Positions 1-6,074 of a DNA stretch of 10,178 nt are shown here, piece after piece. The notes under the pieces were generated by a model. That model was given only the letters and a program-made list of their open reading frames with translations, ran no database searches and was not told the DNA's origin. Each line of letters opens with the position of its first letter. Position 1 is the stretch's first letter. Made by a program: the position numbers and the translations under genes. This DNA comes from Oscillospiraceae bacterium (GTDB lineage Bacteria; Bacillota; Clostridia; Oscillospirales; Ruminococcaceae): NCBI GenBank assembly GCA_016297165.1, contig JAEDHF010000063.1, positions 1 to 10,178 of the forward strand, in the 5' to 3' direction.

Positions 1-1272
1 GCTATTCTTGTAGTTGCTGCCGACGACGGTATAATGCCCCAGACGGTAGAAGCCATAAACCACGCAAAGGCAGCAGGCGTAAGCATTATCGTAGCTATCA
101 ACAAGATGGATAAGGAAGCCGCAAACCCCGACAGAATCAAGCAGGAGCTTACCGAGCATGAGCTGGTTGTTGAAGAATGGGGCGGCGATGTAATCTGCGT
201 TCCCGTTTCCGCTAAGACAGGAGAAGGTATCGACGAGCTTCTCGAAATGGTAAATCTTACCGCCGAGGTTCTCGACCTTAAGGCTAACCCCGACCGTCTT
301 GCTAAGGGTGCGGTTATAGAAGCCCGTCTCGATAAGGGCAGGGGCCCCATAGCTACCGTTCTCGTTCAGAGCGGTACTTTAAAGACAGGCGACGTAATTA
401 TCGCAGGTACCTCCGTAGGCCATGTCCGTGTAATGCGTGACGACAGGGGCAGAGTAGTTAAGGAGGCAGGTCCCTCCACTCCCGTAGAAATTATGGGTCT
501 CTCCGAGGTTCCCAGCGCAGGCGACACCTTCGCAGTTGTTGAGGACGAAAAGCTTGCCCGTGAGCTTGTTGAAAAGCGTAAGTTCGACGCTAAGGAGGAG
601 CAGTTCAAGCTCTATCAGAAGGTAACCCTCGATAACCTCTTCTCACAGATTGAGGAGGGCGAAATGAAGACCCTCCCCATTATCGTTAAGGCAGACGTAC
701 AGGGCTCTGTTGAAGCAGTAAAGCAGTCCCTCGAAAAGCTCTCCAACGAGGAGGTAAGAGTAAGAGTAATCCATGGCGCGGTAGGCGCAATAAGCGAAAG
801 CGACGTTATGCTCGCCAACGCTTCCAACGCTATAATCGTAGGCTTTAACGTAAGACCTCATCCTGCCGCAGCGGAAAACGCAAAGCGTGACGGCGTAGAT
901 ATCCGCCTTTACAGAATCATCTACGACGCAATCGAAGAGGTGCAGACTGCAATCAAGGGTATGCTTGCGCCTAAGTTCAGAGAGGTTGACTGCGCAAGAA
1001 TCGAGGTACGTCAGGTTTATAAGATTACCGGCGTAGGCGTTGTTGCAGGCTGTTACGTTCTCTCCGGTAAGGTTGAAAGAAAGTGCAATATCAGAATTGT
1101 CCGTGACGGTATCGTATTGGCAGACGACAAAATCGGCGGCTTAAGACGTTTCAAGGACGATGTTAAGGAAGTTGCCGAGGGCTACGAATGCGGTATCAGC
1201 TTAGAAAAGTACACCGATATCAAGGAAGGCGATATCTTTGAAGCCTACCTTGTTGAAGAGTATAGAGATTAA
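1..1272 (+). CDS. infB: Translation initiation factor IF-2, C-terminal part (5' end outside window)
   Basis: GTPase that delivers initiator fMet-tRNA to the 30S subunit and promotes 50S joining in the cytoplasm. The frame is open from base 1, so the N-terminal region and the P-loop and switch motifs lie outside the window; 423 residues are visible. The first residues, AILVVAADDG, are the conserved strand after G3. The G4 motif NKMD is at visible residues 34-37 and the G5 SAK at 70-72. Beta-barrel domain II follows (about 80-190), then the IF-2-specific domain III with KADVQGS at 230-236. The fMet-tRNA-binding domain IV runs from about 330 to the end and contains GLRRFKDDVKEVAEGYECGI, typical of the family. 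An ATG at 34 is internal, not the start. The gene ends normally with TAA. It heads the visible part of a translation operon. Identification is very secure; only the missing 5' end is unknown. Confidence 0.98.
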   Translation, partial: AILVVAADDGIMPQTVEAINHAKAAGVSIIVAINKMDKEAANPDRIKQELTEHELVVEEWGGDVICVPVSAKTGEGIDELLEMVNLTAEVLDLKANPDRLAKGAVIEARLDKGRGPIATVLVQSGTLKTGDVIIAGTSVGHVRVMRDDRGRVVKEAGPSTPVEIMGLSEVPSAGDTFAVVEDEKLARELVEKRKFDAKEEQFKLYQKVTLDNLFSQIEEGEMKTLPIIVKADVQGSVEAVKQSLEKLSNEEVRVRVIHGAVGAISESDVMLANASNAIIVGFNVRPHPAAAENAKRDGVDIRLYRIIYDAIEEVQTAIKGMLAPKFREVDCARIEVRQVYKITGVGVVAGCYVLSGKVERKCNIRIVRDGIVLADDKIGGLRRFKDDVKEVAEGYECGISLEKYTDIKEGDIFEAYLVEEYRD

Positions 1273-1283
1273 AGCGTGAAGGC

Positions 1284-1367
1284 AGGGTTGAAAACTTAAG
1301 AGTTTTTCAGACTTTTGGGGCGCCGCCCCAAACCCCGCAACCCTTTAAAAAGGGTTGACCTAAACTT
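1284..1367 (+). repeat. Two-hairpin repeat element in the infB-rbfA gap
   Basis: Two perfect stem-loops stand side by side. Stem 1 is TTTGGGGC-GCC-GCCCCAAA at 1314-1332. Stem 2 is CAACCCTTT-AA-AAAGGGTTG at 1338-1357. The pair is flanked by an imperfect direct repeat: AGGGTTGA plus AAACTT at 1284-1297, and AGGGTTGA-CCTA-AAACTT at 1351-1367. CAACCCT (1338-1344) can therefore pair with AGGGTTG either upstream (1284-1290) or downstream (1351-1357), and the two pairings exclude each other. No T-run follows stem 2 directly; T-rich sequence starts only at about 1366, so it is at best a weak terminator. The GGGGC...GCCCC plus CAACCC...GGGTTG layout looks like the dispersed intergenic repeats common in Clostridia genomes. 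That reading is inference and needs a whole-genome comparison. Confidence 0.6.
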
Positions 1368-1443
1368 TTATCTTTTTAAGAGAAAGAGACTTCTTCGACA
1401 AACTGTATCGGAGTATTTAGCCCCGACCTATGCGTATATCTAT

Positions 1444-1460
1444 TATGGCATTTTGCCATA
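1444..1460 (+). repeat. Short stem-loop in the rbfA leader
   Basis: Perfect 7-bp inverted repeat TATGGCA-TTT-TGCCATA, ending 38 nt before the rbfA start codon. It is too AT-rich and lacks the T-run for a convincing terminator. A TATTAT at 1441-1446 resembles a -10 box, but I see no matching -35. It may be part of the rbfA leader structure or a leftover repeat unit. Confidence 0.4.
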
Positions 1461-1474
1461 CTAACGTTTAAAAC

Positions 1475-1498
1475 CTCCTGGAAAGAAAGGAGTAAAAA
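1475..1498 (+). promoter_or_regulatory. rbfA ribosome binding site with facing anti-SD sequence
   Basis: AAAGGAG at 1486-1492 lies 6 nt before the rbfA ATG, an optimal Shine-Dalgarno. CTCCT at 1475-1479 is exactly complementary to AGGAG at 1488-1492, with an 8-nt loop, so the leader can fold over its own ribosome binding site. The stem is only 5 bp, so masking would be mild. Both elements are seen directly; a regulatory role is inferred. Confidence 0.5.
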
Positions 1499-1870
1499 AT
1501 GGCAAATCACAACTTAAACAGACTGACGGAGGACATAAAGCGTGAGATTTCCGCAGCTCTCCCCGAAATAAAGGATAAGCGTATTTCGGGGGAGATTGTC
1601 TCCGTCTCCCATATTGAGCTTACCTCGGATTTATCCTACTGTAAGGTCTATATCTCCGTACTCGGAAACGAGCGGAAAACGAAGGAAGCTACGGAATGTC
1701 TCGAAAAGGCGGCAGGCTTCTTCGTACGGCGCATAAACAGCCGCATAAAGATGAGAAAAATGCCGAAGCTTATGTTCCTGCCCGATAATTCACAGGAATA
1801 CTACGAAAAAATAAGCAGAATAATTGACGAGCTACCGAAGCCCGTAGAAGACGACCCCACGGAAGAATAA
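1499..1870 (+). CDS. rbfA: 30S ribosome-binding factor A
   Basis: Small KH-like protein that binds immature 30S subunits and helps 16S rRNA 5' end processing and late subunit assembly. It has 123 residues, the usual size. The N-terminal helix begins NLNRLTEDIKREISAAL, followed by the LTSDLSYCKVYISVLG strand and the C-terminal family block MPKLMFLPDNSQEYYEKI, a form of the usual R-x-P-x-L-x-F-x-x-D-x-S pattern. A short acidic tail (EDDPTEE) follows. The ATG at 1499 has AAAGGAG 6 nt upstream. It lies 226 nt after infB, an unusually wide gap filled with hairpins, and only 16 nt before the DHH gene, so it is probably co-transcribed with the downstream genes. In many Firmicutes ylxP sits between infB and rbfA; it is absent here. 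Identification is secure from context and motifs. Confidence 0.95.
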   Translation: MANHNLNRLTEDIKREISAALPEIKDKRISGEIVSVSHIELTSDLSYCKVYISVLGNERKTKEATECLEKAAGFFVRRINSRIKMRKMPKLMFLPDNSQEYYEKISRIIDELPKPVEDDPTEE

Positions 1871-1886
1871 GCTGCGAGGTGTTATT

Positions 1887-2840
1887 ATGAATACAGAAAT
1901 TGTTACAATAGAAGAGGCGGCTAAGTTCCTTAAGGAAAACGATAACTACCTTATCCTCTCCCACGCTAACCCCGACGGCGACACCTTAGGCTGCGCCTTT
2001 TCCCTTTGCGGAGCCCTTCAGAGAATGGGTAAAAGGGCGAAGAATATCTGCGCCGACCCTATTTCCTCCCGTTTTTCCTTTATGAAGGAGGCGGTTAAGG
2101 AGCAGGACTTCGAGCCCTCGGTTATAGTTACCGTTGACGTAGCGGATAAGAAGCTTTTAGGGGATTTCGAGTCGGTTTACGGCGATAAGGTTGCCCTTGC
2201 CGTTGACCACCATGTTTCCCATGTTAATTTCGCCGGAAAGCTGCTTTTAGAGCCCGATGCAGCAGCCTGCTGTCAGACTGTCTATAAGCTTATAAAGGCG
2301 CTGGGCGTAGAAATGGATGAAAAGCTGGCAGCTTGTATCTATACGGGTATAGCTACCGATTCGGGCTGCTTCAAATATGCCTCCGTTTCCCCCGAAACCC
2401 ATATTATAACGGCGGAATTACTGAAATATGATTTCGGCTTCGACAGGATAAACTACCTTTTCTTTGATATGAAAACCAAGGAGAGAGTAGCCCTCGAGGA
2501 AAGGATTTTCCGCTCCCTTGAATACTACTGTGACGGAAAATGCGCTATCGTAGTTCTACCTAAGGAGGCTCTCGACAGCGTCGATACCGAGGACGGAAAC
2601 GGAATAGCCTCTATTCCCCGTCAGATTGACGGCGTAGAGGTAGGGGTAGTTATAAAGGAGAAAAAGGACGGCTGGAAGGCTTCTATCCGTACTAATTCCT
2701 TCGCCGACGCGCAGAAAATCTGTAAGCAGTTCGGCGGCGGCGGACACGAAAAGGCGGCAGGCTGTTCCTTTAAGAATATGACTCCCGAGGAAATAAAGGA
2801 AAAGCTTATTCCCGTAATCGAAAGGGAGCTTAATAAATGA
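1887..2840 (+). CDS. nrnA: DHH/DHHA1 phosphoesterase, NrnA-type oligoribonuclease/pAp phosphatase
   Basis: Cytoplasmic metal-dependent phosphoesterase. NrnA proteins degrade short RNA oligomers (nanoRNA), and many also dephosphorylate 3'-phosphoadenosine 5'-phosphate. The 317-residue length fits the family. DHH-domain metal ligands are visible: HANPDGD with H26, D30 and D32; the VDVAD segment with D84; D107-H108-H109; and ATD ending in D158. The DHHA1 domain carries the substrate-binding GGGGHEKAAG at 283-292. The start ATG at 1887 has GCGAGGT at 1874-1880, 6 nt upstream. The stop overlaps the truB start by 4 nt (ATGA), implying translational coupling. A DHH gene between rbfA and truB is a familiar arrangement in Clostridia. 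The family is certain. The exact substrate preference (nanoRNA, pAp or c-di-AMP-derived pApA) cannot be told from sequence. Confidence 0.92.
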   Translation: MNTEIVTIEEAAKFLKENDNYLILSHANPDGDTLGCAFSLCGALQRMGKRAKNICADPISSRFSFMKEAVKEQDFEPSVIVTVDVADKKLLGDFESVYGDKVALAVDHHVSHVNFAGKLLLEPDAAACCQTVYKLIKALGVEMDEKLAACIYTGIATDSGCFKYASVSPETHIITAELLKYDFGFDRINYLFFDMKTKERVALEERIFRSLEYYCDGKCAIVVLPKEALDSVDTEDGNGIASIPRQIDGVEVGVVIKEKKDGWKASIRTNSFADAQKICKQFGGGGHEKAAGCSFKNMTPEEIKEKLIPVIERELNK

Positions 2841-3838
2841 ACGGAATAATCTGCGTCTATAAGGAAAAGGGCTATACCTCCTTCGATGTGGTAGCTATAA
2901 TGCGAAAGCTCTGCTGCACCAAGAAAATCGGACACGGCGGAACTCTCGACCCTATGGCGGAGGGCGTTCTACCTATTTTTATCGGCAACGCTACGAAGGC
3001 GGTGGATTTCTGCCCCGATAACAGCAAGGAATACCGTGCGGAAATGCGCTTCGGTATTACTACCGATACACAGGACTTTACGGGAAAGGTAATTTCACAG
3101 AGCGATACCCCCGTTTCCCGTAATATGCAGTATATCTTAAAGCAGAAGTTTACGGGTGAGCTTTTACAGACTCCCCCTATGTACAGCGCCGTACAGGTAA
3201 ACGGTCAGCGGCTCTACGACCTTGCGCGAAAGGGCATAGAGGTAGAACGTAAGCCCCGACCCATAACCGTATATTCCCTTGAATTCGAGAAATTCGGGGA
3301 TAACCTTGCTACTGCGCTTATATCCTGCTCTAAGGGCACTTATATAAGAACTCTTATCCACGATATGGGAACAGAGGCAGGAACGGGGGCTATGATGACC
3401 GCCCTTACCCGTACCCGTTCGGGAGTATTCGGGCTTTCCGACTGCCACAGGCTTTCAAAGCTTAAGGAAATATACGAAAAAAGCGGAAAAGAGGGTATTA
3501 AGGAGCTGCTTATACCCATAGACAGGCTTTATGAAAAGCTGCCTGCCGCTCATCTCGACGAAATCCAGACGCATCTTTTCCAGAACGGCGTAGAGCTTGA
3601 CTCGGGAAGGGTAATCTTCGACGACGAGCATAGCGAAATATACCGCATTTTAAGCGACGGCGGCGTTCTTCTCGCTATCGGAACGAGAGCGGAGGATAAG
3701 CTTAAGGTTATTCAGCGTTTCGGCGTTAAGGTCCCCGACAGGGTAAGAAGAGTAGGGGATAAGCTTATCGTTGATGACGGGGAAAGAAAAAGCGACCTTA
3801 AGGACATTACGGAATTAAAAGGGGTAAGATTATCTTGA
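2837..3838 (+). CDS. truB: tRNA pseudouridine(55) synthase TruB
   Basis: Converts uridine 55 in the T-loop of tRNAs to pseudouridine. It has 333 residues, somewhat longer than the roughly 290-310 usual in bacteria; the extra length is in the C-terminal part. The N-terminus (GIICVYKEKGYTSFDVV) is typical. The catalytic block GHGGTLDPMAEGVLP contains the nucleophile Asp at residue 38; many homologues have GHTGTLDP, so the second Gly replaces Thr here. Further family blocks are YRAEMRFGITTDTQDFTG after about residue 66 and KGTYIRTLIHDMG with Y169 and R171. The C-terminal region after about residue 230 is where a PUA-like domain would lie, but it is not clearly recognisable by eye. The start overlaps the nrnA stop (ATGA), with GGGAG at 2824-2828. 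The stop overlaps the proposed ribF start. Identification is secure. Confidence 0.96.
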   Translation: MNGIICVYKEKGYTSFDVVAIMRKLCCTKKIGHGGTLDPMAEGVLPIFIGNATKAVDFCPDNSKEYRAEMRFGITTDTQDFTGKVISQSDTPVSRNMQYILKQKFTGELLQTPPMYSAVQVNGQRLYDLARKGIEVERKPRPITVYSLEFEKFGDNLATALISCSKGTYIRTLIHDMGTEAGTGAMMTALTRTRSGVFGLSDCHRLSKLKEIYEKSGKEGIKELLIPIDRLYEKLPAAHLDEIQTHLFQNGVELDSGRVIFDDEHSEIYRILSDGGVLLAIGTRAEDKLKVIQRFGVKVPDRVRRVGDKLIVDDGERKSDLKDITELKGVRLS

Positions 3839-4722
3839 GGGATATTACCGAAAAAATGAATACGGAAAAAACGGCGGTAGCCCTCGGCTTTTTCGACGGG
3901 CTTCACCTCGGACATATTGAGGTAATTAAGCGCGCTCTTTTAAAGGGCGGGCTTAAGTCTGTTGTTTTTACCTTTAACGGAAAAACCCCTCTACCGAAAT
4001 TTACGAAAAGAAGAAGTAAGATAATTATTACCCATGAAAGCAAAACGGCGATCCTTGAAAAAATGGGTATCGACTATATCTACGCTCCCGATTTTAAGGA
4101 CGTAAAGGATTTAACCCCCGAGGAATTCGTTTCCGAAATAATCGAAAAGCGCCTTAATGCGGGCTATGTGGTCTGCGGCTATGACTTTCGCTTCGGAAAG
4201 GGCGGAGAGGGAGACGCCGAAATGCTCTGCAGGCTCTGCGCCGAAAGAGGGATAGAGTGCGAAACGGTACCTGCGGTAAGCTGTGACGGCGAGATAGTAA
4301 GCTCTACCCTTATAAGGGAGCTTATCGAAAAGGGAGAAATGGAAAAGGCAAACAGCTTTTTAGGCTATGAATTCTCCTATAAGCTGCCTGTTGAGGAGGG
4401 TAAAAAGCTGGGTCGTACAATCGGCTTCCCTACAATAAATCAGGCTGTGCCCCATTATATGGTATGCCCGAAATACGGAGTTTACGGAAGCTGGACGGAG
4501 ATAGACGGGAAAATCTACCGGAGCGTAACTAACGTAGGGGTAAGACCTACCGTAGAAAAAACCGAAAGGGCAGTAGCCGAAACCTACATAATAGGCTATA
4601 ACGGTGACCTTTACGGCAGGAAAATACGGATATTCTTCCGCTTTTTCATAAGACCCGAGCAGGATTTCGGCAGTATCGGGAGGCTTAAGGAGCAGCTTGC
4701 CCGTGACGCTTCACTGGTATAG
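3835..4722 (+). CDS. ribF: Bifunctional riboflavin kinase / FAD synthetase
   Basis: Phosphorylates riboflavin to FMN and adenylylates FMN to FAD. The N-terminal FAD synthetase domain has the nucleotidyltransferase motif GFFDGLHLGH at residues 18-27 and the SSTLIR block at 156-161. The C-terminal riboflavin kinase domain has GRTIGFPTIN at 193-202 (PTAN in many homologues), then YGVYGSW and TNVGVRPTV, and ends with the usual FIRPEQDF. Length is 295 residues, near the family norm. The chosen start is TTG at 3835, which overlaps the truB stop as TTGA and has AAAAGGGG about 10 nt upstream. The alternative is ATG at 3856 (residue 8), whose nearest purine-rich site is about 14 nt away. No FMN riboswitch is visible, as expected inside an operon. 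rpsO, which often follows ribF in Firmicutes, is not here. Confidence 0.95.
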   Translation: MRDITEKMNTEKTAVALGFFDGLHLGHIEVIKRALLKGGLKSVVFTFNGKTPLPKFTKRRSKIIITHESKTAILEKMGIDYIYAPDFKDVKDLTPEEFVSEIIEKRLNAGYVVCGYDFRFGKGGEGDAEMLCRLCAERGIECETVPAVSCDGEIVSSTLIRELIEKGEMEKANSFLGYEFSYKLPVEEGKKLGRTIGFPTINQAVPHYMVCPKYGVYGSWTEIDGKIYRSVTNVGVRPTVEKTERAVAETYIIGYNGDLYGRKIRIFFRFFIRPEQDFGSIGRLKEQLARDASLV

Positions 4723-4784
4723 AAAAATCACATTATTTTCATAAATATTTCACGCTCCTTGTTTAAAAGGGGAGTATTATCATA

Positions 4785-4804
4785 TACGGAACTCTGTTCC
4801 CTAT
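4785..4804 (+). repeat. 20-bp direct repeat, copy 1
   Basis: TACGGAACTCTGTTCCCTAT, identical to the copy at 5020-5039, 235 bp downstream. The core GGAAC-TCT-GTTCC is itself a 5-bp palindrome with a 3-nt loop. The match ends abruptly on both sides. Confidence 0.8.
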
Positions 4805-4809
4805 TTCCG

Positions 4810-4835
4810 GTTGTCGAAAAAGTCTTTTCGACAAC
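4810..4835. repeat. Perfect 11-bp hairpin with AGTC loop
   Basis: GTTGTCGAAAA (4810-4820), loop AGTC, then TTTTCGACAAC (4825-4835). There is no T-run on either strand after the stem, so it does not look like an intrinsic terminator. The right arm shares TTCGACAA with 1394-1401 in the infB-rbfA gap, where no left arm is present. This suggests a repeat family with a decayed relative nearby. Confidence 0.65.
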
Positions 4836-4864
4836 AAATGAAAAATGAATAACGAATAAAGAAG

Positions 4865-4980
4865 AATGAATAATCGTGGTATCGGCTTGCGCCGATTCTT
4901 TTGAAAATGTGATTATGAAGCTATTTTCAGACCCGTGACCGTAGGGCACACCACAAATTTTCACTATTCATTATTCACTA
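4865..4980. repeat. MITE-like element with degenerate inverted ends
   Basis: The left end carries TGAATAAT (4867-4874) followed by GTGGT (4876-4880). The right end carries ACCAC (4950-4954) and ATTATTCA (4970-4977), the exact reverse complements in mirrored order, though with different spacing. About 115 bp lie between the outer limits, with no coding capacity. The size, inverted ends and intergenic position suggest a non-autonomous miniature element or palindromic repeat. Boundaries are approximate and no target duplication is clear. Confidence 0.4.
4881..4902 (+). terminator. Possible weak intrinsic terminator
   Basis: ATCGGC (4881-4886), loop TTGC, GCCGAT (4891-4896), directly followed by TCTTTT. 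The stem is only 6 bp and the T-run is interrupted. It lies 158 nt after ribF, so it could end transcripts of the translation operon. It also sits inside the MITE-like stretch and may simply be part of that element. Confidence 0.35.
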
Positions 4981-4981
4981 A

Positions 4982-5007
4982 GATAAATCCTGTTTTCGGG
5001 ATTTATC
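4982..5007. repeat. 9-bp stem-loop upstream of the ABC operon
   Basis: GATAAATCC (4982-4990) and GGATTTATC (4999-5007) form a perfect stem around loop TGTTTTCG. GGATTTATCG (4999-5008) recurs at 8448-8457 in the gap before the last gene. It lies just upstream of the candidate promoter, so it could be an operator, but nothing identifies a regulator. Confidence 0.45.
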
Positions 5008-5013
5008 GCCATA

Positions 5014-5042
5014 CTGATTTACGGAACTCTGTTCCCTATATT
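5014..5042 (+). promoter_or_regulatory. Candidate sigma-A-type promoter for the ABC operon
   Basis: TATATT at 5037-5042 matches the -10 consensus at five of six positions. CTGATT at 5014-5019, 17 bp upstream, matches the -35 consensus at only three. The leader to the ATG at 5079 would be about 30 nt. It overlaps the second copy of the 20-bp direct repeat. This is the best candidate seen, but a weak one. Confidence 0.3.
5020..5039 (+). repeat. 20-bp direct repeat, copy 2
   Basis: Identical to 4785-4804. This copy ends 39 nt before the ATPase start codon and supplies part of the candidate -10 box. Its internal palindrome GGAAC-TCT-GTTCC could act as a protein-binding site or merely be a repeat unit. 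Confidence 0.8.
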
Positions 5043-5078
5043 TATCGGCATATTGGCTATGAAAGGATATAAAGCATA

Positions 5079-6074
5079 ATGATTGAAGTAAGGAATCTGA
5101 CGAAAAATTACGGCTCGAAAACCGCCGTAAACAATATTTCGTTCAAAGCCGAGGAAGGACAGGTTTTAGGCTTTTTAGGCCCTAACGGCGCAGGAAAATC
5201 CACTACCATGAATATTCTTACGGGATATATTTCTTCAACAGAGGGACAGGCGTTTATAAACGGCGTAGATATCCTCGAGGACCCGATAAAGGCGAAGAGC
5301 TTTATCGGCTATCTCCCCGAACAGCCTCCCCTATATTACGATATGACGGTGGACGAATACCTTAATTTCGTTTATAAGCTTAAAAAATGCACTCTTCCGA
5401 GAATTTCCCATCTTAACGAGATATGCGACATCGTTAAGCTGAACGACGTAAGAAAAAGGCTTATAAAGAATCTTTCCAAGGGCTATAAGCAGCGTGTGGG
5501 CTTTGCACAGGCGCTTGTAGGCAACCCGAAGGTGCTTATTCTCGACGAGCCCACGGTAGGACTTGACCCTAAGCAGATTATCGAGATAAGAACACTTATA
5601 AAGAAGCTGGGAAAGAACCATACAATCATTCTTTCCTCCCATATTCTCCCCGAGGTACAGGCTGTCTGCGACAGGATAGTAGTTATAAATAAGGGTAGAA
5701 TCGTAGCGGACGATAACGCCGAGGCTCTCGCCCGTAACCTTTCCGCCGACCATAAGCTGATACTGCACATAGAGGGCGGCTCCGAGGAGGTAAAGAAGCT
5801 TCTTTCCTCTGTTTCCGATGTTGAGCGTGTTTTTGTGGGCAGGCAGCTTGACGAAAGGGTATATGAATACCACCTCGAAGCAAAAGAGGGCGTTGACGTA
5901 AGACGAGAGGTATTTAAAAAGCTTGCAAGCCGCAATTATCCCATACTTATGATGCGCTCCAGCGAGCTTTCTCTCGAAGAGGTATTCTTAAAGCTTACTA
6001 CCGGCGACGAATACGGCGGCGCAGAAAAGATAGAAAAGAAGCTGGATAAGCTCGGAAAGGGAGGTAAAGAATAA
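5079..6074 (+). CDS. ABC transporter ATP-binding protein, GldA-like
   Basis: Cytoplasmic ATPase that powers the permease encoded next. All nucleotide-binding motifs are intact: Walker A GPNGAGKST at residues 34-42, Q-loop Gln82, signature LSKGY at 132-136 (LSxGx form, with Lys in the variable position), Walker B VLILDEP at 152-158, D-loop GLDP at 161-164 and switch His188. The fold is followed by a C-terminal extension of about 110 residues, common in ABC-2-type export ATPases, ending in a Lys/Gly-rich tail. Length is 331 residues. The start ATG at 5079 has GAAAGGA at 5061-5067, with an 11-nt spacer that is longer than usual. The stop overlaps the permease start by one base (TAATG). The neighbours place it with GldA-type ATPases, but the substrate is unknown. 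The family is certain; the subfamily rests on context. Confidence 0.93.
   Translation: MIEVRNLTKNYGSKTAVNNISFKAEEGQVLGFLGPNGAGKSTTMNILTGYISSTEGQAFINGVDILEDPIKAKSFIGYLPEQPPLYYDMTVDEYLNFVYKLKKCTLPRISHLNEICDIVKLNDVRKRLIKNLSKGYKQRVGFAQALVGNPKVLILDEPTVGLDPKQIIEIRTLIKKLGKNHTIILSSHILPEVQAVCDRIVVINKGRIVADDNAEALARNLSADHKLILHIEGGSEEVKKLLSSVSDVERVFVGRQLDERVYEYHLEAKEGVDVRREVFKKLASRNYPILMMRSSELSLEEVFLKLTTGDEYGGAEKIEKKLDKLGKGGKE

Larger units (their letters stand above)
4723..5078. other. Gene-free gap of 356 nt, mosaic of repeat units
   Basis: This gap separates the translation operon from the ABC transport operon. I see no credible coding frame on either strand. It contains, in order: a long-range inverted repeat (AATCACATT at 4726-4734 and AATGTGATT at 4906-4914), a 20-bp direct repeat, a perfect 11-bp hairpin, AATGAATAA microrepeats (4844-4852 and 4865-4873), a MITE-like stretch, a short GC stem with a T-rich tail, a 9-bp stem-loop, and a candidate promoter before the ATPase gene. 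TTTATCG-C/G-CATA occurs at 5002-5012 and again at 5041-5051, another imperfect duplication. The parts are listed separately where they can be placed. Confidence 0.75.

Noticed and set aside
366..861. Several minus-strand frames of 70-80 codons opposite infB
   Set aside because: Low-complexity Ser/Thr-rich translations opposite conserved IF-2 sequence; no start signals.
1338..1380. Intrinsic terminator after infB
   Set aside because: The stem is perfect but no T-run follows it directly; the T-rich stretch begins about 8 nt later and is broken. Kept as a repeat element instead.
1375..1446. Promoter for rbfA (TATTAT at 1441-1446, TTGACC at 1355-1360)
   Set aside because: The two boxes are far from any acceptable spacing, and no other -35 pairs with TATTAT.
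2621..2935. 104-codon minus-strand frame across the nrnA/truB junction
   Set aside because: It overlaps two well-supported genes and shows no domain, ribosome binding site or promoter.
5059..5079. Six-codon leader frame (MKGYKA) ending in TAATG at the ATPase start
   Set aside because: The stop overlaps the ATPase start neatly, but the frame lacks its own ribosome binding site and contains the ATPase one; most likely chance.
5331..5873. 180-codon minus-strand open frame inside the ATPase gene
   Set aside because: It lies opposite a fully motif-supported ATPase gene, has no ribosome binding site or recognisable domain, and openness opposite a biased coding frame is common.
5483..5935. 150-codon minus-strand frame, also within the ATPase gene
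   Set aside because: Ser/Thr-rich translation typical of an antisense shadow, with no supporting start signal or family motif.
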